Shown in pieces: positions 9,265 to 19,083 of a stretch of 64,000 bases of DNA. Position 1 is the stretch's first letter; each line of letters begins with the position of its first letter. This DNA comes from Corynebacterium frankenforstense (lineage in GTDB: Bacteria; Actinomycetota; Actinomycetes; Mycobacteriales; Mycobacteriaceae), in the NCBI RefSeq assembly GCF_030211955.1, contig NZ_JASODI010000005.1, forward strand, positions 62,001-126,000. The letters are read 5' to 3'. The position numbers were made by a program, and so were the translations under genes. The notes under the pieces were generated by a model. The model did no database searches. It was given only the letters and a program-made list of their open reading frames with translations, and had not been told where the DNA came from.

Positions 9265-10017
9265 ATGTCATCCATCTTCATTTCTGGGGCCGCCGAGGGA
9301 ATCGGTCGTGCGGTCGCCCACCGTTTCCTCACCGAGGGCTGGACCGTCGGCGCCTACGACATCGCCCCCGTCTCCTACTCCCACCCGAACCTGGTCGCCG
9401 GCCACCTCGACGCCTCCGACGTCGAGAGCTGGGACGCCGCCCTCGCCGACTTCACCGCCCACACCGGCGGCACGCTCGACGTGCTCGACAACAACGCCGG
9501 GGTAATTGCCGCCGGCGCGCTCGCCTCACTGCCGGCGACCAAGGTCGCCGCCCAGATCCAGGTCAACGCCCTGGGCGTCACGCTCGGCGCGCGGGCCGCG
9601 CACCGCTACCTGGCGGCCACCGAGGGCTCGCAGCTGGTGAACATGGCCTCCGCCTCGGCGATCTACGGCCAGCCGGACATCGCCGTCTACTCGGCGACGA
9701 AGTCCTACGTCGGCGGGCTGACCGAGGCCCTCGGCCTGGAGTGGGAGCTCGACGGCATCCGCGTGATCGACATCTGGCCGCTGTGGGCCAAGACCAAGCT
9801 CAGCGACAACGACGCGACCTCGGTGCGCCGCCTCGGCGTGCACATCACCCCGGAGCAGATCGCCGAGGTCATCTGGGACGCCACCCACCCGGCCAACCGC
9901 TGGCAGCGCGGCAAGATCCACTACGGCGTCTCGCTGCTGGACAAGGCGATGTACTGGGCGCGCTCGGTCAGCCCGGACCGCACGGCCCGCTTCGTCAACC
10001 GCTTCATCTCCGCCTAG
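9265..10017 (+). CDS. Short-chain dehydrogenase/reductase (SDR family oxidoreductase)
   Basis: A 250-residue classical SDR. The Rossmann nucleotide site is GAAEGIG at 8-14, NNAG lies at 76-79, and the catalytic triad is Ser129 or Ser131 with Tyr142 and Lys146 (YSATK). The last 40 residues (LLDKAMYWARSVSP) resemble a membrane-associating SDR C-terminus seen in fatty-acyl or sterol-type dehydrogenases. The start is the ATG at 9265. That start is almost back-to-back with the ALDH start on the other strand, a compact arrangement suggesting leaderless transcripts. Substrate unknown. Confidence 0.88.
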   Translation: MSSIFISGAAEGIGRAVAHRFLTEGWTVGAYDIAPVSYSHPNLVAGHLDASDVESWDAALADFTAHTGGTLDVLDNNAGVIAAGALASLPATKVAAQIQVNALGVTLGARAAHRYLAATEGSQLVNMASASAIYGQPDIAVYSATKSYVGGLTEALGLEWELDGIRVIDIWPLWAKTKLSDNDATSVRRLGVHITPEQIAEVIWDATHPANRWQRGKIHYGVSLLDKAMYWARSVSPDRTARFVNRFISA

Positions 10018-10028
10018 GGCGGGGGTCC

Positions 10029-10098
10029 GCCCCGCCCGGGGAAACCGCCGCCCGGCCCCGAACACAGCCCCGCCCGGGGAAACCGCCACCCGGCCCCG
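10029..10098. repeat. Two 32-bp intergenic direct repeats
   Basis: Bases 10029-10060 and 10067-10098 match at 31 of 32 positions, offset 38 bp. They lie between the convergent SDR and POT genes and are very GC-rich. No coding role is apparent. Confidence 0.85.
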
Positions 10099-10108
10099 CA
10101 GACGCCGA

Positions 10109-10141
10109 GACGCCCCGCACACCGGTGATGTGCGGGGCGTC
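10109..10141. terminator. Bidirectional hairpin between convergent SDR and POT genes
   Basis: GACGCCCCGCAC at 10109-10120 pairs perfectly with GTGCGGGGCGTC at 10130-10141 over a 9-nt loop. The position between two converging genes fits a shared terminator. No clear T run is present. Confidence 0.65.
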
Positions 10142-10156
10142 GGCAATTGAAGGGCG

Positions 10157-11827
<1,671 letters not shown>

Positions 11828-12059
11828 CGCGGCTTATTATCCGCCCTTCACCAGGGGCAGAGGCAACTTAGGCCGCGGTGTAAGCCGGCTGGACGCGGGC
11901 TTCGAGTGTCGTGACGGGTGCGTGCGTGGTGCGCATCTGTGCAGGTCGCGTGCCTGCGTGGGTTGCTTGACGACGCCGCGTCGTCTTACCTCTGTGGTCT
12001 TGGTCCTGTTGTGTCCTGTACCTCGGGAAAGTGGACGTCCGCGCAGGCTGCCCCGCTTG

Positions 12060-13061
12060 TCAGGCCCGCGGTTTACCGGTGCGGGAGTCGCGCGCACGGG
12101 AGTCGCAGATGGTCCAGGGGTCGCCCACGCGGCAGAGCCGGTCCAGGTCGGCGCGCACCAGCTGGCGCGCCGGGCGGGCGCGGGTCATCTGGTCGTGGGT
12201 GATCACCGCGGTCTCGTCGAGCGAGTCGACCCACAGGTTGCGCACCGTGTCGTCGCCCGGGTCGCGCAGGAACACCGAGTTCGGCGGCTGGATCAGGGTG
12301 TCGAAGCGGGTGGCCAGGCACGTGTAGGTCACGCCCTCGACCAGCTCGTCGCCGGCGTTGACCGCCTCGACGACTCCGCTGCCCGCGTCGCCGCGGATCT
12401 GGTCGAAGCCGGCCGGACCGAACCAGCTGGTCACCAGCTCGCGCATGAGGCCCGCGGCCACCGGGCCGCGCACGGCCGAACTGACGATCCCGCCCATCGT
12501 CGTGCCGTGGTTCGGCGTCGCCAGGCAGACCAGGTGGCGGATCTTGCCGGCGCCGCCGCCGAAGCGCAGCCACCAGCGGGCCAGCAGCCCGCCCTGCGAG
12601 TGGCCCACGACGACGACCTTTTGCGAGCCGGTGACCTGTAGGACCGCGTCGATGTAGGCGCCGAGGTGACCGGCGGTCTCGGCCAGCGGGCCGGTCGCGC
12701 GCCCGATGAGGTCCGGGGCGAAGACGGCCCAGCCGTCCGCGCGCAGGTCCGCGCCGAGCTCCTCTCAGTCGCCCTTGGTCGCCCCGGTGCCGTGCACCAG
12801 CACCACCGGCCAGGGCCGTTTCTTCGTGGGCCGGGCGCGCCAGTCGTCCTCGAAGCGACCGTTGGGGCGCAGGCGGGACAGCAGCGGCACGCCGCTGGCC
12901 CCGCGGTCCAGGGTGGCGTCGGGGTGGTCGTCGGCGATGCGTCGGGCCAGTTCGTCGGGGATCTTCATCGAGTGCGGCGTGCCGGGCAGCTTCTCCACGG
13001 GCAGGTTGCGCCAGGCACGCCGCAGCAGGCGGACGAGTTCGGTGCGCAGGTCCTCAGCCAT
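12060..13061 (-). pseudogene. Secreted-type triacylglycerol lipase / alpha-beta hydrolase with in-frame TGA
   Basis: Two open segments in the same frame, 13061-12768 and 12764-12060, are separated by a single TGA (12765-12767). Joined, they give a 333-residue lipase. VVLVHGTGATKGD forms the oxyanion-hole strand, then TGA, then EELGADLRADGWAVFAPD. The nucleophile elbow GHSQGG follows, then CLATPNHGTT and a C-terminal ITHDQM segment that carries the catalytic His. The position of the TGA is normally a Trp in such lipases, so TGG to TGA is the simplest origin. ATG start at 13061. Either an inactivated gene or a base-calling error. There is no clear signal peptide. Confidence 0.82.
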
Positions 13062-13153
13062 GGCCACGAGGATAGAGGCGCCCGGCCGCGCGCGTGCCGG
13101 GATTCGCTTTCCGCGCCCGGACGGGCGGGGCGCACGCCGGTACGCTCGGGGGC

Positions 13154-14581
13154 ATGACTGGAGCCCACGGTGAGTTGGTCGAGGTCGACGGGGCACGCGC
13201 GGCCGTCGACAAGCTGGTCGAGCTGTACGAGACGGCGACGGCGCGCGCCCGGGAGATCCTGGCGAGCGGCGATTACGTCTCGTGGAACGAGGTGGTCTAC
13301 CCCAAGCTCGCCGTCAACGTGCTCGAGTGGCGGCCCATCGACCGCTCCGAGCCCTTCGGATACGTCAACGCCGCCGGCCGCTACGTCGCCGAGTTCGCCC
13401 GGCCGCAGCTGCTGCGCGGCTACCTGCTCGAGCAGCTCGAGGCCCTGACCGGCAACTACCCCTGCCGCATCCAGGTCGGGCCCAGCCAGACGCGCATCCC
13501 GCCGGAGTACATCCGCGGCGTCGGCAACATCGACGAGGCGCGCCGAGCAGGGGACCTCGGCGACGCCGTGCCGCGGCCCACGCTCGACGACGTCCACGAC
13601 GCCATCGTCGACGGCCACTGGGACGCCTTCCACGGCGAGGAGAAGCCGCTCTTCCAGTTCGGACCGCAGCGCTTCGACCTGGCCTGCGCGCGTATCGAGC
13701 ACTACACCGGCATCGACGTCGACAGCGTGCAGAAGTACATCCTGTTCACCAACTACGCGATGCACACCTCGGAGTTCGTGCGCTTCGGGCTGCGAGAGAT
13801 CGACGACCCGGACTCCCGCTACACCCGCCTGCTGCTGCCCAACGGCGAGGTGCTCGAGGCCGGCCACGGCGCCGAACTCGACGAGCTGGACCTGGCCTCG
13901 AGCCACCAGATGCCCCGCTACGACCTGGTCACCGAGGCCGGCGACGGGCTGACCATGATCAACATCGGCGTCGGGCCCTCCAACGCGAAGACCATCACGG
14001 ACTCGCTGGCGGTGCTGCGCCCCGAGGCGTGGATCATGATCGGCCACTGCGCGGGCCTCGACGGGCGCATGCGCATCGGCGACCTCATCCTGGGCAACGC
14101 CTACCAGCGCGAGGACTCCATCCTGGACTCCCGGATCGCCCGCGACGTGCCGATCCCCGCGGTGCCCGAGGTGCAGCGTGCCCTCGAGGCCTCCGTCAAC
14201 GACATCTACGGCGGCGACCGCTCGCTGATGCGTACCGGCACGGTGCTCTCCACCGGGGACCGCAACTGGGAGTGGCACACCCCGCGCGACCTGTGGGAGT
14301 GGCTGCGCGGCTCGACCGCCGTGGCCGTGGACATGGAGTCCTGCACGCTCGCGGCCAACGGCTACCGCTTCCGGGTGCCCTACGGCACGCTGCTCTCGGT
14401 CTCCGACCTGCCGCTGCACGCGGTGCCGAAGCTGCCCGCCCAGGCGCAGGCCTTCTACACCTCCTCGAAGGAGGCGCACGTGATGTGCGCGGTGCGCGCG
14501 ATGGAGCGGCTGGCCAAGGACCCGACCAAGCTGCACACCCGCAAGCTGCGCCGCACGATGGGTGAGGTGCCGTTCCGGTAG
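13154..14581 (+). CDS. amn: AMP nucleosidase
   Basis: A 475-residue enzyme that hydrolyses AMP to adenine and ribose 5-phosphate. It shows the Amn N-terminal domain (about 1-190, with NYPCRIQVGPSQTRIPPEY). The nucleoside-phosphorylase-like catalytic domain follows, with NIGVGPSNAKTITD, MIGHCAGLDGRMRIGD and the VDMESCTLAANGYRFRVPYGTLL segment bearing the active-site Met-Glu-Ser. ATG start at 13154; an in-frame upstream extension lacks family similarity. The gene is divergent from the broken lipase gene. Its downstream region carries two palindromes. Confidence 0.95.
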   Translation: MTGAHGELVEVDGARAAVDKLVELYETATARAREILASGDYVSWNEVVYPKLAVNVLEWRPIDRSEPFGYVNAAGRYVAEFARPQLLRGYLLEQLEALTGNYPCRIQVGPSQTRIPPEYIRGVGNIDEARRAGDLGDAVPRPTLDDVHDAIVDGHWDAFHGEEKPLFQFGPQRFDLACARIEHYTGIDVDSVQKYILFTNYAMHTSEFVRFGLREIDDPDSRYTRLLLPNGEVLEAGHGAELDELDLASSHQMPRYDLVTEAGDGLTMINIGVGPSNAKTITDSLAVLRPEAWIMIGHCAGLDGRMRIGDLILGNAYQREDSILDSRIARDVPIPAVPEVQRALEASVNDIYGGDRSLMRTGTVLSTGDRNWEWHTPRDLWEWLRGSTAVAVDMESCTLAANGYRFRVPYGTLLSVSDLPLHAVPKLPAQAQAFYTSSKEAHVMCAVRAMERLAKDPTKLHTRKLRRTMGEVPFR

Positions 14582-14711
14582 GGGACGGGGGACCGGGGCG
14601 GTTTCGGCGGCGCCGGGAGTGCCGGACCAGGGCTTTCCGGGTTGGGACAGGGGTTTCGGGGCGGTTTCGGCCCCGTTTGCCGCGCTCCCGGGGTCTTGTC
14701 GGTGGAGCGCT

Positions 14712-14747
14712 GTCAGAGTGTGCGACCACAGCGTCGCACACTCTGAC
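14712..14747. repeat. Palindrome copy 1 (15-bp arms, 6-nt centre)
   Basis: GTCAGAGTGTGCGAC at 14712-14726 and its exact complement GTCGCACACTCTGAC at 14733-14747. It could act as terminator of amn or as a protein-binding site. Confidence 0.85.
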
Positions 14748-14804
14748 GGTCACACGACCGTTACGCGAAAACCCGCAGGTCAGAGCTTCGCCGAAAATCG
14801 GGGC

Positions 14805-14840
14805 GTCAGAATGTGCGACCTAGACGTCGCACAATCTGAT
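14805..14840. repeat. Palindrome copy 2 (15-bp arms, 6-nt centre)
   Basis: GTCAGAATGTGCGAC at 14805-14819 pairs with GTCGCACAATCTGAT at 14826-14840 with two mismatches. Same arm length, same spacing and nearly the same sequence as the copy 93 bp upstream, so the two are a family. Confidence 0.82.
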
Positions 14841-14902
14841 TAGGACGGGGACCGCCGGTGGTAGCTGCCCACCGGTGGGCCATGACTCGGTTCGCGGCCG
14901 GG

Positions 14903-15871
14903 CTACGGCCCCGCGACCCACTCGCCGCCGATGCAGAGAAGGACGTGGCCCGCGGCGTCCTGGCCGCCGTGCTCGCCGTCGACGCACTCGCCGCCGACCT
15001 CGGCCGTTCCGACACCCTGCGGCTCAGGTCCGTAGACCCACGTGTACTTCGAACCGCCCATGAAGGTGCAGACCAGCGGTTCGCCGGCGCCGTCGCGCGC
15101 GGGCATGCCCACCTGCGAGGCTGAGCAACCGACTCCGTACGCGGGCGCCCCGCCGGCGGCCGCGCCTGTCGCGCTGTCGGAGCCGCCGGCGTCCCCGCTG
15201 TTCTCCTCCGCGGTCGGAGTGGAGGTGGACGCGGAACCTTCCGCACCTGCGTCGGACTCCGCGGCGTCGGCACCCGTCGTCGGGTGCGGGCCCTTGCCCT
15301 TGGGGCGCTCGGAGTCGATGCGGTCGATGGAGATGTAGGTCAGGTCGTCGAAGGAGTACTCGGGGTTCGCGAAGCCGAGCGCCGTGACCTTCCGGTCCTT
15401 CGGTACGACGAAAATCCAGGTCATGGTCGTGTCGAAGCCTGCACCGAGGTAATCGCTACATCCCGGGTTGCCGGGCACGCGGTGCAACTCGTGTTCAGGC
15501 CCGTATTCGGCCTGCGGCTCGGTGACCAGCTTCGCCTGTACTCCCAAGGAACAGGTCAGGTCCATGTCCTGGGTGCCGTCGTTGCGCACGGTCGTGTCGA
15601 CCACGACGTACTTGCCGCCCTCGCGGACCTTCTCGGTGACGTTCGGGTCGGCGGTGGAGTGATCGCTGAGGAGCTCGATCGTGTCGGTCTCGGTCACCGC
15701 GTCGACGCGGAGCGCGACGCCCTCGGCCTCCACCATCTGACCGACGGTGTGCTCGGCCTGGGTGCTCGACGTGGTCTCGGTGTCGGCCGGCGCATCGGAA
15801 TCACCGCCCCCGCCACATCCCGCGAGCGTCAGGGAGGCGACGGCGGCGAGCGCGAGAAGCAGGCGTTTCAC
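14903..15871 (-). CDS. Lipoprotein with DUF4352-like domain
   Basis: A 322-residue exported lipoprotein. The start is GTG at 15871 with GAAGGA upstream. The signal peptide KRLLLALAAVASLTLAGC carries a lipobox with Cys18. A DUF4352-like immunoglobulin-type fold follows at about 38-190 (KYVVVDTTVRNDGTQDM). A Ser/Thr/Ala linker of about 60 residues leads to a small C-terminal Cys-containing domain (VCTFMGGSKYTWVYGPEPQG). DUF4352 proteins are surface lipoproteins of unknown role. Related proteins lie at 16032, 16827 and 21126, so this is a local lipoprotein family. Confidence 0.85.
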   Translation of the reverse strand: MKRLLLALAAVASLTLAGCGGGGDSDAPADTETTSSTQAEHTVGQMVEAEGVALRVDAVTETDTIELLSDHSTADPNVTEKVREGGKYVVVDTTVRNDGTQDMDLTCSLGVQAKLVTEPQAEYGPEHELHRVPGNPGCSDYLGAGFDTTMTWIFVVPKDRKVTALGFANPEYSFDDLTYISIDRIDSERPKGKGPHPTTGADAAESDAGAEGSASTSTPTAEENSGDAGGSDSATGAAAGGAPAYGVGCSASQVGMPARDGAGEPLVCTFMGGSKYTWVYGPEPQGVGTAEVGGECVDGEHGGQDAAGHVLLCIGGEWVAGP

Positions 15872-16031
15872 TGTGGGTCCTTCAGGTCGGCGGACGGGGA
15901 CGGTCCCGGGCCCGGGGAGGGGGGCACCCCTCCGGCGCAAGCTTGGCGGCACCTGTGCTCCATCGTATCGGAGCCTGGGCAGGGGTGGATTCCGCGAGCG
16001 CGCGCAGGGGAGCGGCAGGGCAGGGCCCGCC

Positions 16032-16631
16032 CTAGGCCTTCCCGCCGAGGGAGACGCTGGCGCGGGCCGGACCGCCGCCGGCCGGAGCGAAGCTGACCTT
16101 CTCAGCCTCCGTGTTCTCCGAGAGCAGGAACGCCAGGGCGACGTTGCCCTGCTCACCGGGGTTGACGGCGGCGCCGTCGGTCGGGTTGCCGGTGATGCGC
16201 TCGGGCTCGCCGAGCGAGGCGTGCGGGGAGCCCGCCACGTCGGTGACCTTGACGTCCAGCGCCCCGGCGCCGAGGAGGGTGAGAGGCTGGCTGCCCCGGT
16301 TGACCTGCTTGATGTTCAGGATCAGGAACCGCTGGCCGCCCGGGGCCATCGCGGTCGAGGCGGGCGAGGAACCGGACTGGGACGGCTCGCCCAGCTGGAT
16401 CTCGCCGGCGAAGTAGGCGTCGGTGACGGTGACCGCGACGTCGTCGAAGGAGACCTCGTCGCCGATGCCGGCGTCGCCCGGGCTCGCGACGGTGGTCAGC
16501 GGGGCGGAGGACACCGCGTCACCGGACCCGCCGAGACCTGCGAGACCGCCGCTCCCGCACCCCACGAGCAGGCCGGTCAGGGAGAGCACGACGGCCGCGG
16601 TCACGCGGCGGCGGATCCGGTGGACGCGCAT
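16032..16631 (-). CDS. Small DUF4352-like lipoprotein
   Basis: A 199-residue lipoprotein. Signal peptide with twin Arg residues and lipobox LTGLLVGC (Cys at about 25), then GDEVSFDDVAVTVTDAYFAGEI and RFLILNIKQVNRGSQPLTL. The latter resembles the DUF4352 beta-sandwich that packs a conserved N-x-G turn. ATG start at 16631. Function unknown; probably anchored to the outer face of the cytoplasmic membrane. It is divergent from the Ser/Asp-rich lipoprotein gene at 16827 across a promoter region holding a 29-bp direct repeat. Confidence 0.78.
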   Translation of the reverse strand: MRVHRIRRRVTAAVVLSLTGLLVGCGSGGLAGLGGSGDAVSSAPLTTVASPGDAGIGDEVSFDDVAVTVTDAYFAGEIQLGEPSQSGSSPASTAMAPGGQRFLILNIKQVNRGSQPLTLLGAGALDVKVTDVAGSPHASLGEPERITGNPTDGAAVNPGEQGNVALAFLLSENTEAEKVSFAPAGGGPARASVSLGGKA

Positions 16632-16691
16632 GGGGCTCCTGGGGGTGAGACGGCTGGCTTTCTGTCTGGGAGTTTAGCGTCCGCGGAAAGT

Positions 16692-16781
16692 GAGATGGCC
16701 GTCCGCGCGGAGAATGCTCCGCTTCCGGAAAGCGTCCATACGCCACGACTGAGAGATGGCCGTCCGCGCGGAGAATGCTCC
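16692..16781. repeat. 29-bp direct repeats with 32-bp spacer
   Basis: Bases 16692-16720 and 16753-16781 are identical; the 32 bp between them differ. Each copy holds the self-complementary core TCCGCGCGGA. They sit in the divergent promoter region of two lipoprotein genes. The geometry equals one type I-E CRISPR repeat-spacer-repeat unit, but paired operator sites are as likely. Confidence 0.9.
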
Positions 16782-16826
16782 CCGGAGGCTGGGAGGATGT
16801 CGCGCGTGCCCGTTAGTGTTTAGGGC

Positions 16827-18713
16827 ATGGACACTACTCGCAGCCGCAGGTTCCCGGCGGCGGTCCTCGCCGCGGTGAGCGCCCTGCTCATCGTGGTGGG
16901 CTGCTCGTCCGCCCCGAAGGAACCTGAGATCCTGGCCGCCCCGAACCCGAACATGCCCACCATCGGAGACTTCGTCTCGGTCGGCGATCTCGAGGTGCGC
17001 GTCGACGACGTCGACCAGCGCCGCAGCTTCGATCCGGCGGACTACGACATCCCGGACCTCGTGGACCGCGCGGCCGTGACCACGCTCTCGGACCGCAGCC
17101 CTGAGCGCGACTCGGACTCTGACTCAGACTCCGATTCGGGGTCGCACGGAGATTCCGACTCGAAGTCCGGTTCCGACCGTGGATCGGACTCCGGATCCGA
17201 CTCGGGTGCGTCGGCCCATGGGCCGCGTCCGACCCTCGCCGACGGCACGACGGCCACGCGCGGCGACGGTGGCTCGGGAAGCTCGAGCGACTCCGACAAG
17301 GACCGGGACAGCGACTCAGGCAGCTCGGACGACCCGCGGGACCGCGACGACGACGGTGACTCCGGCGCCCACGGTGGGGCAGACGCGACGTCGGCAAGCG
17401 AGGGTGACACCCCGCCGACCGAGAAGATGGAGGCCGAGGACGGCGGCAGCTTCGGCGTCATCCCCGCATCGGTGTGCCTGGGCGAGGGGCAGTCGGTGGA
17501 GCCCGGCGTGCAGCTGGCCATCCACGCGGACCTGTCCACCGTCGCCGCCAGCGGTTATCGGCCGATGTCGGGACTGAACGCGCTCGTGATTGAGCGGGTC
17601 GACGGAGACGACGGCAACGACTGCAACGGTCTGATGCTGAGGATCCTGTGGGTCTTTCAGCTGCCCGAGGACGAACGCCCCTCGAGCATCGGCCTGAACG
17701 GGGCCGACCAGGGCATCGAGGACCGCAAGGTCGTCGACCTGGGTGCCGGCGGTGGCGAGCAGTGCGAGGAGTACAACCTCGACCTGATGGAGACCGAGCT
17801 CGGGTACTGGCTGCAGTCGGGCAGGCTGTGGGTCGATCGGCCTCGCCGCGGTCTCTCGGCGGAGATCCTCAGCAACCAGTTCGACCCCTGCGCGCCGCTG
17901 AGCTGGGTGACCGTGCACCTGGAGAGCGACCGGCTCGAGCCGATTGAGACCGTGGTCTTCTTCCACGGTCCCGACCTGGTCACCGACCCCGCCCCGCTCA
18001 CCGGCTCCAAGGTCATGGATGTCACCCGCGAGGGCGCGGACGCGGTGAGCGTCGGTGTCAAGGGAGGAACCAGCTCGGACGCCCCGACGACGACGGTCGA
18101 CTACCGGCTCGAGGGCGACAAGCTGGTCGAGAGCGCATGGGACGGGGACGACGCTTACCCGCGCATCGACTTCGATCGTCAGGTCACGCCCGGTGAGGCG
18201 CGCATCGGTTACCTGGGCAACGCCCGCAATGCCGCCTATGACTACCGGATCGACTGGGACGGCCGCGGGACGTACGGTGTGCGTGTGCCCGTCGGCGAGG
18301 ACGGGGAGGCCTACCTGAACTGCCGGCTGGGTGGGCGGGTGACCGTGGCATGTGACGCACCCGACGGCAAGAACTGGACGGCGAAGGATCTGCTGTCCGG
18401 GCCGCAGAACGACACCCCGGAGGGCGAACCGGCGAACCGCTTCGAGGTGGCCCTCGGTCTCGGCGGCGGGGCGCGCACCTACGCCGCGGACGGCAGCCTG
18501 TCCGACGGCGGCGAGGAGCTGCCGGACGAGTCCGTGATCAGGTTCGGCCCGTACGTCCTGAGCACCCACGGCCCCGGGCTGACGGTGGGCAGCAACTCCA
18601 TCGGTTACTCGGCAACCCTCGGCGGGCCGGTCGAGGAGACGGATCCTCCGGTGAAGGTGTCGAAGTCGCGGTGGCCGGATCCGGAGTCACTGGAGAGCTG
18701 GCAGAGCGCCTAG
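16827..18713 (+). CDS. Ser/Asp-repeat lipoprotein with LppP/LprE-like domain
   Basis: A 628-residue exported lipoprotein. Signal peptide with lipobox LIVVGC (Cys26). A conserved segment MPTIGDFVSVGDLEVRVDDV lies near 43-62. A strongly Ser/Asp-rich, low-complexity stretch covers about 95-180. A beta-rich domain follows, then an LppP/LprE-like domain with NLDLMETELGYWLQSGRLWV, FDPCAPLSWVTV and ETVVFFHG. A C-terminal region ends near residue 600. LppP/LprE are mycobacterial lipoproteins of unknown role. The Ser/Asp stretch recalls the stalks of surface proteins and may hold the folded domain away from the membrane. Its paralogue at 21126 shares the flanking domains but lacks the Ser/Asp stretch. 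Confidence 0.82.
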   Translation: MDTTRSRRFPAAVLAAVSALLIVVGCSSAPKEPEILAAPNPNMPTIGDFVSVGDLEVRVDDVDQRRSFDPADYDIPDLVDRAAVTTLSDRSPERDSDSDSDSDSGSHGDSDSKSGSDRGSDSGSDSGASAHGPRPTLADGTTATRGDGGSGSSSDSDKDRDSDSGSSDDPRDRDDDGDSGAHGGADATSASEGDTPPTEKMEAEDGGSFGVIPASVCLGEGQSVEPGVQLAIHADLSTVAASGYRPMSGLNALVIERVDGDDGNDCNGLMLRILWVFQLPEDERPSSIGLNGADQGIEDRKVVDLGAGGGEQCEEYNLDLMETELGYWLQSGRLWVDRPRRGLSAEILSNQFDPCAPLSWVTVHLESDRLEPIETVVFFHGPDLVTDPAPLTGSKVMDVTREGADAVSVGVKGGTSSDAPTTTVDYRLEGDKLVESAWDGDDAYPRIDFDRQVTPGEARIGYLGNARNAAYDYRIDWDGRGTYGVRVPVGEDGEAYLNCRLGGRVTVACDAPDGKNWTAKDLLSGPQNDTPEGEPANRFEVALGLGGGARTYAADGSLSDGGEELPDESVIRFGPYVLSTHGPGLTVGSNSIGYSATLGGPVEETDPPVKVSKSRWPDPESLESWQSA

Positions 18714-18760
18714 CGGCCCGTGGGGTCGGGCCACACCGGCCCGGCCCCGCCGGGGTGCGC

Positions 18761-18946
18761 CTAGGCCTGCGGAATGACGACCCAGGCGACGATGTAGAAC
18801 AGGATCGGCCAGCCCATCGCCAGTCCGAGGGCGGCGACAGCCAGCCGCACGATGACCGGGTCCCAGCCGTAGGTCTCGGCGATGCCGCCGCACACACCTC
18901 CGATCCAGCGGTCGACGGGCGAGCGGTGCAGACGGGAGTTGGACAT
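18761..18946 (-). CDS. PspC-domain small membrane protein
   Basis: A 61-residue protein. It begins with SNSRLHRSPVDRWIGGVCGGIAETYGWDP, the PspC signature, and has one membrane helix (VRLAVAALGLAMGWPILFYI). PspC domains sense or transmit envelope stress; stand-alone short forms are common in actinobacteria. The ATG at 18944-18946 is preceded by an excellent AGAGGAGG. An upstream in-frame extension lacks similarity. Confidence 0.88.
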   Translation of the reverse strand: MSNSRLHRSPVDRWIGGVCGGIAETYGWDPVIVRLAVAALGLAMGWPILFYIVAWVVIPQA

Positions 18947-19083
18947 GGTGGGCCTCCTCTGGCTCCGACCGGGGGCGAATCCGCCGGTTGCGGCTTCCTT
19001 TTCCGGTTCACTTCCCAGTGAACCAATTTCCGCCGACGAATGCATCGGGGAGCATCCCGGTCTTACCCCTAGGGGTCGCCCAC

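Larger units (their letters stand above)
14582..14902. other. 321-bp intergenic region between convergent genes
   Basis: No gene is visible. The first 120 bp are G-rich with a repeated GGGGCGGTTTCGG. The second half carries two related palindromes annotated separately. Confidence 0.7.

Noticed and set aside
10029..10098. Two spaced repeats considered as a CRISPR unit
   Set aside because: The spacer is only 6 bp and the repeats differ by one base; an ordinary tandem duplication fits better.
11828..12059. Possible small gene between the POT transporter and the lipase gene
   Set aside because: Frames on both strands are Arg/Pro-rich and lack a start context; no support for coding or a known RNA.
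12765..12767. In-frame TGA as a selenocysteine or recoded Trp codon
   Set aside because: Lipases of this type have no selenocysteine site, no SECIS-like hairpin or selenoprotein gene is seen, and other genes here use TGA as a normal stop.
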